From Ruthenibacterium sp. (lineage in GTDB: Bacteria; Bacillota; Clostridia; Oscillospirales; Ruminococcaceae): a stretch of 19,332 nt of DNA. Location of the stretch: positions 1 to 19,332 of the forward strand of contig JAHHSL010000035.1 of NCBI GenBank assembly GCA_020025235.1, written 5' to 3'. Made by a program: the position numbers and the translations under genes. The notes under the pieces were generated by a model. The model did no database searches and had not been told where the DNA came from. It saw only the letters and a program-made list of their open reading frames with translations. Position 1 is the first letter of the stretch. Each line of letters opens with the position of its first letter. Positions 5,741 to 11,972 of this stretch are shown piece after piece.

Positions 5741-7360
5741 ATGCACCCGATCGCTGCCGTGCTGTCGGCCGCTTTGCTGTGCTGCGTGCTGCTCTGCGCG
5801 CTTTTCTCTGCGGCACAGCGCCGCAGACATGCCGCACTGCGCAGGCAGGTATGCAGCCGCTTTGACAAAAGCCCCGCTTCGCCTTGCCCGCCCTCGGATG
5901 ACGCACGCACCCTCCTGCACATTTTTTCGCAGCGCTCTGCGGATATCCGCCGCATCGACGACACCACCTGGGCGGATCTTGAGCTGGACGGAGTGTTCGC
6001 GCGGGTCAATGTCTGCGAAAGCACGCTCGGCGAACTGTATCTTTATACGGCGCTGCGCACCCCGGCAGACGACGCCCTTTTGAAAGAACGGGCGCAGCGA
6101 AAAGAACTGTTCTGCCGCGACGGCGCTCTGCGCGCCGATGTGATGACAGCACTTGCCGCCCTGCCCGATATGCACGCGCTTTTGGCGCTGTGCTCCGGCA
6201 AAACGGCGGCACTGCGGCATCCGGTGCTGTGCCGCTGCGGAGCGGCGCTGTGGCTGCTGACGCTGCCGGGGCTTTTCTTCGGGCCATGGGCGCTGTGCTT
6301 TCTGGGCGCGTGCATCCTGAACACCGCACTCTACTACACGGAAAAGGATGCGCTTGCCCAGCCGCTTCGTGCGCTGTTCTGCGCCGGGAGCCTTGTACAT
6401 ACCGCAAAGCGCCTTTCCGCACGCATGCAAGGCGAAGATCCTGCACTGTGCCGCTGCCTTGACGAAGCGTCGAACGCGCTGCGCCGCACTCTGCCGTACC
6501 GTTTCAGCCCCGGCGATTCGCCGGTTTCGGAGCTGTTCGGCGCGCTGACGCTTGTGCCGCTTGTGCGCTGCGGACGGGCGCTGCAAACGCTTGAAGCCGA
6601 ACGCGATGCGCTTTTGTGCCTGATTTTTGTCCTTGGGGAAGCCGAGCTTGCAAACGCCGCGCTTTCCCTTGCCCAAAGCCTGCCGCTTTCGTGCGAACCG
6701 GAATCCTGCACGCCGCTTTCCATCGCGTGCGAGGAACTTTATCATCCCCTGCTGCCGGACGCCGTAAAAAACAGCACCGTGCTTTCGCAGCACGCCCTGT
6801 TCACCGGCGCAAACGCATCGGGAAAATCCACCTTTTTAAAGGCAGTCGGCATCAATGTGCTGTTTGCGCAGACACTGGGCGTGTGCTCTGCGCGCCGGCT
6901 GTGCACACCGCGTTTATTTCCCGTGACGTGCATGGCGGTGCGCGACAGCCTTTGCGGCGGGACAAGCGGCTTCACTGCCGAGCTGCGCCGTCTGCGGGAC
7001 ATGCTGCACACCGCACAGACAGTGCCGTGCCTGTTTCTGCTGGACGAGCTTTTAAAGGGCACCGGCTCTGCGGACCGCATCGCCGTATCCGGTGCGATCC
7101 TGCGCGCCCTTGCGCAGCTGCCGTGCCTCTGCCTTGCCACCACGCACGAAATCGAGCTTACGGCGCTTGTGGAGGATCTTTTTGAAAAGCGTTATTTTTC
7201 CGCACAGGTTTCGGACGGCGTGCTGCACTTCGATTATCTTCTGCGTAAAGGCGTATCCACACAGCGCAGCGCGCTGTGCCTGCTGCGGCAGCTGGATTTC
7301 CCTGCCGCCGTGACCGAAAGCGCACTGCGCACGGCAAAACAGCTGGAAAGCCCGCACTGA
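5741..7360 (+). CDS. Membrane-anchored MutS-like ATPase (no mismatch-recognition domain)
   Basis: A 539-residue protein. An N-terminal transmembrane helix (about 4-24) is followed by a conserved-looking segment (DDTTWADLELDGVFARVNV, 73-91). Two further hydrophobic helices lie at about 165-198. The C-terminal MutS family ATPase has Walker A TGANASGKST (355-364), Walker B LFLLDELLKGT (D435, E436), and the family ATTHEIELTAL motif. The mismatch-recognition domain and its Phe-X-Glu motif are absent, and the length is well below the 850 or so of MutS. This matches the uncharacterised short, membrane-associated MutS-related proteins of Clostridia and Bacteroidetes, so post-replicative repair is not assumed. 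The ATG at 5741 is chosen because AAAGGAGG lies 9 bases upstream. It follows the flavoprotein gene by 31 bases. Cysteine content is unusually high. Confidence 0.88.
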   Translation: MHPIAAVLSAALLCCVLLCALFSAAQRRRHAALRRQVCSRFDKSPASPCPPSDDARTLLHIFSQRSADIRRIDDTTWADLELDGVFARVNVCESTLGELYLYTALRTPADDALLKERAQRKELFCRDGALRADVMTALAALPDMHALLALCSGKTAALRHPVLCRCGAALWLLTLPGLFFGPWALCFLGACILNTALYYTEKDALAQPLRALFCAGSLVHTAKRLSARMQGEDPALCRCLDEASNALRRTLPYRFSPGDSPVSELFGALTLVPLVRCGRALQTLEAERDALLCLIFVLGEAELANAALSLAQSLPLSCEPESCTPLSIACEELYHPLLPDAVKNSTVLSQHALFTGANASGKSTFLKAVGINVLFAQTLGVCSARRLCTPRLFPVTCMAVRDSLCGGTSGFTAELRRLRDMLHTAQTVPCLFLLDELLKGTGSADRIAVSGAILRALAQLPCLCLATTHEIELTALVEDLFEKRYFSAQVSDGVLHFDYLLRKGVSTQRSALCLLRQLDFPAAVTESALRTAKQLESPH

Positions 7361-7369
7361 CCGGCATTG

Positions 7370-7412
7370 CATATTAAAATATGTTTGCTCTGCCGCGTTT
7401 TTGTGCTATACT
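7370..7412 (+). promoter_or_regulatory. Promoter of the cyclophilin/GtrA operon
   Basis: -35 TTGCTC (7385-7390), 16-base spacer, -10 TATACT (7407-7412). A 6-bp inverted repeat, CATATT-AA-AATATG (7370-7383), abuts the -35 and may be a regulator site. No intrinsic terminator with a T-tract is seen between the MutS-like gene and this promoter, so some read-through is possible. Confidence 0.6.
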
Positions 7413-7424
7413 GAACTTATATCT

Positions 7425-7462
7425 GCGGGCAGCGTATGCCCGCAAGTGTGTTTTGCGCACAC
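7425..7462 (+). promoter_or_regulatory. Two hairpins in the cyclophilin 5' leader
   Basis: Downstream of the predicted start (about 7419) lies a perfect 7-bp stem GCGGGCA/TGCCCGC (7425-7431 with 7437-7443), then GTGTG/CACAC (7446-7450 with 7458-7462). Neither is followed by a T-run, so they are not terminators. They could stabilise the mRNA 5' end or modulate translation. Confidence 0.5.
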
Positions 7463-7498
7463 AATAAAATATTTGAAACAGAAACGGAGATACCGAAT

Positions 7499-7975
7499 AT
7501 GATCGAAATCACCATGGAAAACGGCAAAACGATCCGCATTGAGCTGGACCCCACTGCGGCGCCGATCACCGTCGAAAACTTTCTCAAGCTCGTCAACGAA
7601 AAATTCTATGACGGCCTGACGTTCCACCGCATCATCCCCGGCTTTATGATCCAGGGCGGCTGCCCCGAAGGCACCGGCACGGGCGGCCCCGGCTACGGCA
7701 TCAAGGGCGAATTTGCATCCAACGGCGTAAACAACCCGCTGCGCCACACCCGCGGCGTCATCAGCATGGCACGCAGCATGATGCCCAATTCCGCCGGCAG
7801 CCAGTTCTTCATCATGCACGCCGACGCCCCGCATCTGGACGGCAACTACGCGGCATTCGGCCACGTTGTAGAAGGCATGGACGTTGTCGATGAGATCGCA
7901 TCGACCGCAACCGACTGGAACGACAGACCCACGACCCCCGTTGTGATGAAGACCGTGAGAGTGATCGAGGAATGA
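7499..7975 (+). CDS. Cyclophilin-type peptidyl-prolyl cis-trans isomerase
   Basis: A 158-residue single-domain cyclophilin without a signal peptide, hence cytoplasmic. It carries FHRIIPGFMIQGG (42-54, including catalytic Arg44), the SQFFI segment (101-105) and AAFGHVVEGMDVV (118-130, with pocket residues Phe120 and His122). The start at 7499 follows CGGAG at a suitable distance; the frame is open farther upstream, but that part covers the leader hairpins and does not look like cyclophilin. The enzyme speeds cis-trans isomerisation of X-Pro bonds during folding. Its stop codon overlaps the start of the GtrA-like gene (ATGA), which implies translational coupling. Confidence 0.96.
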   Translation: MIEITMENGKTIRIELDPTAAPITVENFLKLVNEKFYDGLTFHRIIPGFMIQGGCPEGTGTGGPGYGIKGEFASNGVNNPLRHTRGVISMARSMMPNSAGSQFFIMHADAPHLDGNYAAFGHVVEGMDVVDEIASTATDWNDRPTTPVVMKTVRVIEE

Positions 7976-8412
7976 TCGAAAAGGCAAAGCAGCTCTGGAA
8001 CCGCTATTACGAACAGCTGACGTATCTGATCTTCGGCGGGCTGACGACATTGCTGAACATCGTTCTGGGGATCGTGTTCCGCGAAGCCGGGCTTTCCACC
8101 ACGATCAACACCCTGCTGGACAATGTGCTGTGCATCCTGTTTGCCTATTTCACCAACCGCCGCTGGGTATTCCAAAGCCGCAGCACCGGCAAAGCCGCCG
8201 TGCGGGAATTCGGTTCGTTCGTCACCTGCCGTCTTGGCACCATGGCGCTGGATGTCTGCGTGATGTGGCTGGGCGTCGATCTGCTGGGCGCAAAGCTGTT
8301 CCCGGCTTCCTGGCAGGGGCTGTGGTTCCTGTGCGTGAAGGTGTTCTCGAACGTTCTGGTCATCGTGCTGAACTATGTGTTTTCCAAGCTTATCATCTTT
8401 AAAAAGAAATAA
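7972..8412 (+). CDS. GtrA-like four-helix membrane protein
   Basis: A 146-residue protein with four predicted membrane helices (about 16-36, 46-62, 82-102, 118-140). It has two GtrA-family hallmarks: FAYFTNRRWVF (57-67) at the end of helix 2 and KVFSNVLVIVLNYVFSKLIIF (123-143) at the C-terminus. Members of the family move or assist movement of undecaprenyl-phosphate-linked sugars for decoration of surface glycans or teichoic acids. The exact substrate cannot be read here, and no glycosyltransferase adjoins it. It overlaps the cyclophilin stop codon by four bases, and the next terminator closes the pair as a two-gene operon. Confidence 0.92.
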   Translation: MIEKAKQLWNRYYEQLTYLIFGGLTTLLNIVLGIVFREAGLSTTINTLLDNVLCILFAYFTNRRWVFQSRSTGKAAVREFGSFVTCRLGTMALDVCVMWLGVDLLGAKLFPASWQGLWFLCVKVFSNVLVIVLNYVFSKLIIFKKK

Positions 8413-8419
8413 CTGCTTT

Positions 8420-8456
8420 AAACGGCACAGTCCTGTACGGGCTGTGCCGTTTCTTT
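8420..8456 (+). terminator. Intrinsic terminator of the cyclophilin/GtrA operon
   Basis: An 11-bp perfect stem, AAACGGCACAG (8420-8430) with CTGTGCCGTTT (8442-8452), is followed by CTTTC. The T-tract is modest, but the stem sits 8 bases after the stop codon. Confidence 0.85.
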
Positions 8457-8501
8457 CTGCGGTTTTGTCTGCCGCTGCATGTGATTTTTGTTCCTTTTAA
8501 A

Positions 8502-8540
8502 ATATTAGTTGACATCTAATATTATATCTCATATAATATT
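8502..8540 (+). promoter_or_regulatory. Consensus promoter overlaid by two inverted repeats (probable PadR operator)
   Basis: -35 TTGACA (8509-8514), 17-base spacer and -10 TATAAT (8532-8537) are a perfect sigma-A consensus. Inverted repeat A, ATATTAG-N7-CTAATAT (8502-8522), is centred on the -35. Inverted repeat B, a 10-bp arm AATATTATAT-CTC-ATATAATATT (8518-8540), covers the -10. PadR-family repressors commonly bind dyads over their own promoter, so autorepression is the simplest reading. Fully consensus boxes imply strong expression once derepressed. Confidence 0.85.
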
Positions 8541-8580
8541 ATCAGAATAAAAGTTATACGACAGAACGGAGTGATTGCGA

Positions 8581-8901
8581 ATGGCTTTTAATATGGGCGC
8601 TGCACTTATGGATGCCCTTGTACTGAGCATCGTATCTGCCGAAAGCACCTACGGATACAAGATCACACAGGATGTACGCAAGGTGATGAACGTATCCGAA
8701 AGCACACTGTATCCCGTGCTCCGCCGCCTGCAGAAAGAGGATTTCCTGCAGACCTATGACCGCGAATTTGCCGGACGCAACCGGCGCTATTACCGCATCA
8801 CCGAAAAAGGGCTTGCGCAGCTTGAAGTCTGCCGCGGGGAATGGACAGAATACAAAGAGCAGATCGAAAGCGTATTGTTTGGAGGGATGACGCATGAATA
8901 A
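8581..8901 (+). CDS. PadR-family transcriptional regulator
   Basis: A 106-residue protein of the short (subfamily 2) PadR type. It has a winged helix with ALMDALVLSIVSAESTYGYKI, then SESTLYPVLRRLQKEDFL as the recognition region (39-56), the wing GRNRRYYRIT (65-74), and a C-terminal helix for dimerisation. The ATG at 8581 is preferred to the upstream in-frame TTG because CGGAG sits nine bases before it. Such regulators sense small molecules or envelope state and repress their own operon. Its gene overlaps the next by eight bases, so the two products are probably made in fixed proportion. Confidence 0.96.
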   Translation: MAFNMGAALMDALVLSIVSAESTYGYKITQDVRKVMNVSESTLYPVLRRLQKEDFLQTYDREFAGRNRRYYRITEKGLAQLEVCRGEWTEYKEQIESVLFGGMTHE

Positions 8902-9607
8902 ACAAGAATTTCTGAAGGCGCTTGCGGATGAGCTTTGCGATTTTTCCGCAGAGGAACGCACGCAGGCCCTGCAGTTTTACAGCGAATATTTTGAGGAGGC
9001 CGGTGCAGAAAACGAGGACGCCGTTCTACAGGAGCTGGGCAGCCCGAAAAAGGTGGCGCAGATCCTGCGGGCAAACTGCCGTGACGTCCACGCCGCCCCC
9101 GAAGCCGCGCCGAAGCCAAAACCCCAAGCCGCGCCCGGGCCTGACGCCCCTGCCGGATTTTCGGGGCCGAAATACGAAGCCCCGCCGGAATATGCGCACA
9201 CTCCCTACGATTATTCCCAGCCGCTGCCAAGGCAGCAGCGCACCGGCACCGCCGGCCTTCCGCTGACGATCATCCTGCTGGTGGTGACGTTCCCGATCTG
9301 GTTTTCGCTTGCCGCTGCACTGCTGAGCATCGTTCTTGCCGTATTCATCACGCTGTTCGCACTCGTCATCGCGGGGCTTGCCGTCGCCGGTGCGGGGCTT
9401 ATCTGCATTTTCAGCAGCATCCGGCTTTTCTTCCTTTCCGCTTCCACCGGAACGCTGATGCTCGGCCTGAGCCTGTGTTCGATCGGCGCCGGTGTTCTGA
9501 TGGCCATCGGCTTCTGCTGGTGCCTTTCCAAAGCATGCCTGTTTATTTTTAATGCCTGCCGCAGCCTGTGGCAGTATGTTTCTTTGAAAGTGAGGAACCT
9601 CCTATGA
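8894..9607 (+). CDS. HAAS/DUF1700-domain membrane protein
   Basis: A 237-residue protein. Residues 1-62 (MNKQEFLKALADELCDFSAE..., with a SPKKVAQILRAN end) are a typical HAAS/DUF1700 helical domain. A Pro/Ala-rich linker follows (about 66-118). Three to four membrane helices lie between 121 and 222. In known PadR-HAAS pairs the HAAS domain is thought to interact with the PadR regulator and so link a membrane signal to the repressor; that role is inferred here from neighbourhood. It overlaps PadR by eight bases and the following gene by four, so all three form one operon. Confidence 0.92.
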   Translation: MNKQEFLKALADELCDFSAEERTQALQFYSEYFEEAGAENEDAVLQELGSPKKVAQILRANCRDVHAAPEAAPKPKPQAAPGPDAPAGFSGPKYEAPPEYAHTPYDYSQPLPRQQRTGTAGLPLTIILLVVTFPIWFSLAAALLSIVLAVFITLFALVIAGLAVAGAGLICIFSSIRLFFLSASTGTLMLGLSLCSIGAGVLMAIGFCWCLSKACLFIFNACRSLWQYVSLKVRNLL

Positions 9608-10512
9608 ATAAGATCATGAAAATCATACTTTCTTCTGCGGCTGCCTGCCTTGTGCTCGGCATCGCCGTTTCTGCCATCGGCTTCTTTATCGGCGGCTCTC
9701 TGCCCGCTTCGATGCGCCGCACACATGACGGACACCGCCTGCCGGAGCGCACCGTTTCGCAATCGGCTTCCGCTGCCGCAGGCTCCGCTTCCGAAGCTTC
9801 TTCGGCAAGCCTGCCCGCGCCCGAAAGCAGCTCTGTTTCGGCAGGCACGGCTCCCTCTGCTGCACCTGCCGCACCGGATGCATCGGCTTTTTCCAATGCA
9901 CCGTCGCCCGATACGCTCATCACAAGCCTTGATTTCGAGCTGGGCGGCGCGGAGATCTATCTTGTCGCGGGCGACAAGTTCGATCTTCAGGTAGAAGGCT
10001 CCCCCCGCTTTGAAAACCGCGTTGTGCGCGGTGAATGGAAGCTGAAAACCTCCGACTTCAACATGCCGAACAATGACGCCGTATTCACCATTACGTATCC
10101 GCGCGACATGGTATTCGATTCCATCGATCTTTCCGTCGGGGCAGGCATCCTTCATGCCGATGCGCTCCAATGCCGCAAGGCCGAGTTTGAAGTCGGCGCC
10201 GGTTCGATCGAGGTTTCTTCGCTGAACTGTCAGCAGGAATGCAGCGTGGATGTGGGCGCAGGCAAGTTTTCGCTGTCCGAAGGGACGCTGAACGGCCATA
10301 CCGAGATCGACTGCGGCCTTGGCAAAGCCGATCTGCGCGCCGCGCGCCCGCAGAACTATTATCTGGAGCTTTCCTGCAGCGTCGGCACCGTCACCTTTGA
10401 CGGCACGGAATACCGCAGCATTGCCGAAGACAGCACCTTCGGCACCTTCCCCGCCGCCAGTTCGTACGAAATCGAATGCAGCCTCGGTTCCGTCACAGTG
10501 GAATTTTACTGA
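9604..10512 (+). CDS. DUF4097-family surface-exposed beta-repeat protein
   Basis: A 302-residue protein starting at the ATGA overlap with the HAAS gene. An N-terminal membrane anchor or uncleaved signal (7-30) is followed by a Ser/Ala/Pro-rich linker (about 50-105), then a DUF4097 adhesin-like beta-solenoid (about 106-302). The repeats are visible as alternating short strands such as DLSVGAGILHADAL, EFEVGAGSIEVSSL, SVDVGAGKFSLSEG and IDCGLGKADLRAA. The domain is probably outside the membrane. This family regularly follows PadR and HAAS genes in Firmicutes and is proposed as an envelope-stress-related structural or sensory protein, but its biochemistry is not settled. There is no lipobox and no sortase motif. 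Confidence 0.9.
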   Translation: MNKIMKIILSSAAACLVLGIAVSAIGFFIGGSLPASMRRTHDGHRLPERTVSQSASAAAGSASEASSASLPAPESSSVSAGTAPSAAPAAPDASAFSNAPSPDTLITSLDFELGGAEIYLVAGDKFDLQVEGSPRFENRVVRGEWKLKTSDFNMPNNDAVFTITYPRDMVFDSIDLSVGAGILHADALQCRKAEFEVGAGSIEVSSLNCQQECSVDVGAGKFSLSEGTLNGHTEIDCGLGKADLRAARPQNYYLELSCSVGTVTFDGTEYRSIAEDSTFGTFPAASSYEIECSLGSVTVEFY

Positions 10513-10560
10513 TGCTTCGTTCGGCACTGCGTGAACCGCGCGGATGCAAAACCATATCAT

Positions 10561-10597
10561 AAAAAAGGCCACTGTGCGTTTGCGCTGCGGCCTTTTT
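10561..10597 (+). terminator. Terminator of the PadR/HAAS/DUF4097 operon
   Basis: An outer perfect stem AAAAAGGCC/GGCCTTTTT encloses a partly paired inner arm (GTGCG..TGCGC). The run of T after the stem serves the + strand and the run of A could serve the minus strand. It lies 48 bases after the stop codon. Confidence 0.85.
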
Positions 10598-10734
10598 CTT
10601 CTGTGCCTGCTTTTGGTTCCGCCTGCTTTTGTTTTGCAGCCGGGCCGGCCCTTTCTGCCGAAACCGCCGGTGCTCGGCATCGCCGGAAAACGGCGCCGGA
10701 TCATCTGCGGGGCTTTCGCTTTCCCACGCTGATC
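10598..10734. other. Intergenic stretch between convergent terminators, nothing recognised
   Basis: This part lies between the + strand terminator and the minus-strand terminator. It holds only short overlapping frames without ribosome binding sites, and no promoter or RNA motif that I can support. Confidence 0.6.
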
Positions 10735-10770
10735 TGAAAAAACGGCAGCTGTCCAGACAGCTGCCGTTTT
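10735..10770 (-). terminator. Terminator of the PrsA-like lipoprotein gene (probably bidirectional)
   Basis: A 12-bp perfect stem, AACGGCAGCTGT (10741-10752) with ACAGCTGCCGTT (10757-10768), has a 4-base loop. Runs of A on the left (10737-10742) give a minus-strand T-tract, and TTTT on the right gives a shorter one for the + strand. It lies 42 bases after the stop codon of the gene ending at 10812. Confidence 0.92.
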
Positions 10771-10811
10771 CATTTCCGCTGCCGCTTTGCATGGTGCGGC
10801 ATGACGGTTTT

Positions 10812-11846
10812 TTATTTAATTTTCGAGGGAGCATATGCCTTGACGGCAGCGGCGTCCTCGGTCACCTCATACGCATCGGTCTGAGCCTTTACAGCATCCG
10901 CAAAGCGTCCGGTAACGATCTCGCTTTCGATCGCCTTCTTGAAGTTTTCTTCATATTCGGCGTCATCGGCAAAGTTTGCAATGCGCTGGAAAACCATGGG
11001 GACATTGCTGTTGTAGTAAACATCGGCCTGTCCCTCTTTGGCTGCCATGGTCTTTTCCACTACTTCCTGCGGGTATTCGTGCGAATCCTCGGTTACAAAG
11101 CCCTTGGTAAGGAATGCGCCCAGCAGCTCTTCCGTATAGGTGCGTCCGCTGATCTCGCATGCCTTCTGCAGTGCTTCCTTGCCCAGTTCATCGAAGTTTC
11201 CGCCCTGATTGAGCTTTTCTGCAAGATCCTGTGCCAGCGTTTTCACTTCTTCAAGCTTATCGCCTTCCAGCACGACGCCCTCGTCGTTGCCGATCGGCAG
11301 CAGCAGCATCTGAATCCGCGTATAATGCTCGTTCATGTACTTCTTGCCTTCATCCAGGCTGACGGAAGATTCGTTGGTGAACATTTCTTCATACATCATG
11401 CGCTCGTACAGCATGTTTGCCGTAAAGAAGCGTGTATAGCTTTCCCGGCCGATGCCGTTTTTCTCGAGCTGTTCACCGTTTGCCTGCCAGATCTGCTCGA
11501 TCTGCTTATCAATTGTTTCGGTTTCACCCGGCGTCAGTTCGCCGTTCTTTTCCGCAAACGCCTTTTCCGTCCAGATGCAGCGCTTGACGCCCTCCACGGC
11601 CTGTTCATGGATCCAATCCGTGACGCTTACGCCCTTGATCGTGTTTTTCATCGTGGGGATCAACGGATCATCCACCTTGGACGAAGCCTGCGTATAAGCC
11701 TGATACTGATACATCAGGTACAGCCCTGCGGGGATTTCCTCCCCTTCCACCGTCATAACGACAGACGGTGCCGAAAATGTGCAGGCCGCCATGGAAACAG
11801 CCAGAACGGCGCACAGAAGAATACCGATGATTTTTTTCATCTTCAC
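10812..11846 (-). CDS. PrsA/SurA-like foldase lipoprotein
   Basis: A 344-residue lipoprotein. The signal peptide ends in SMAAC, with the lipid-carrying Cys22. VVMTVEGEEIPAGLYLMYQ (29-47) is typical of the SurA/PrsA N-terminal helical domain. The middle (about 178-285) resembles a degenerate parvulin (PpiC) fold around RIQMLLLPIG and GGNFDELGKEALQ. Parvulin active-site residues are not obvious, so it may work as a chaperone rather than an isomerase. The GTG at 11846 is the better start: GGAGGG (11859-11854) lies seven bases from it but thirteen from the in-frame ATG at 11840. It acts outside the membrane on secreted proteins. It follows pth and mfd, an order I recognise from Clostridia, which supports the call, but has its own promoter. 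Confidence 0.82.
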   Translation of the reverse strand: MKMKKIIGILLCAVLAVSMAACTFSAPSVVMTVEGEEIPAGLYLMYQYQAYTQASSKVDDPLIPTMKNTIKGVSVTDWIHEQAVEGVKRCIWTEKAFAEKNGELTPGETETIDKQIEQIWQANGEQLEKNGIGRESYTRFFTANMLYERMMYEEMFTNESSVSLDEGKKYMNEHYTRIQMLLLPIGNDEGVVLEGDKLEEVKTLAQDLAEKLNQGGNFDELGKEALQKACEISGRTYTEELLGAFLTKGFVTEDSHEYPQEVVEKTMAAKEGQADVYYNSNVPMVFQRIANFADDAEYEENFKKAIESEIVTGRFADAVKAQTDAYEVTEDAAAVKAYAPSKIK

Positions 11847-11893
11847 AGTTTTTCCCTCCGCACGGGCGTTTTTTTACAAATTCCTCGCCCGCA

Positions 11894-11934
11894 ATAATAA
11901 AAAATATTATACCGCTTTGCGCGGTGAATGACAA
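11894..11934 (-). promoter_or_regulatory. Promoter of the PrsA-like lipoprotein with overlapping dyads
   Basis: On the minus strand: -35 TTGTCA (11934-11929), 17-base spacer, -10 TATAAT (11911-11906). The spacer carries an inverted repeat, ACCGC-GCAAA-GCGGT (11925-11911). A second AT-rich dyad, ATAATA-N5-TATTAT (11894-11910), covers the -10 and start. Either could bind a repressor. The promoter is strong even though mfd lies just upstream. Confidence 0.75.
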
Positions 11935-11972
11935 GTATCACACGGAAGTTTCCCCCGCGCAGGATGTCTTTT

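Noticed and set aside
5699..6793. A 364-codon minus-strand frame opposite the MutS-like gene.
   Set aside because: Arg/Gln-rich shadow of a GC-rich gene with clear ATPase motifs on the other strand.
10544..10732. A 62-codon + strand frame after the DUF4097 gene.
   Set aside because: It starts before and runs through the operon terminator hairpin, and has no ribosome binding site.
9211..10773. A 520-codon minus-strand frame across the HAAS and DUF4097 genes.
   Set aside because: It runs antisense through two recognised genes and through the operon terminator, with an Arg/Ala/Gly-rich product and no domain.
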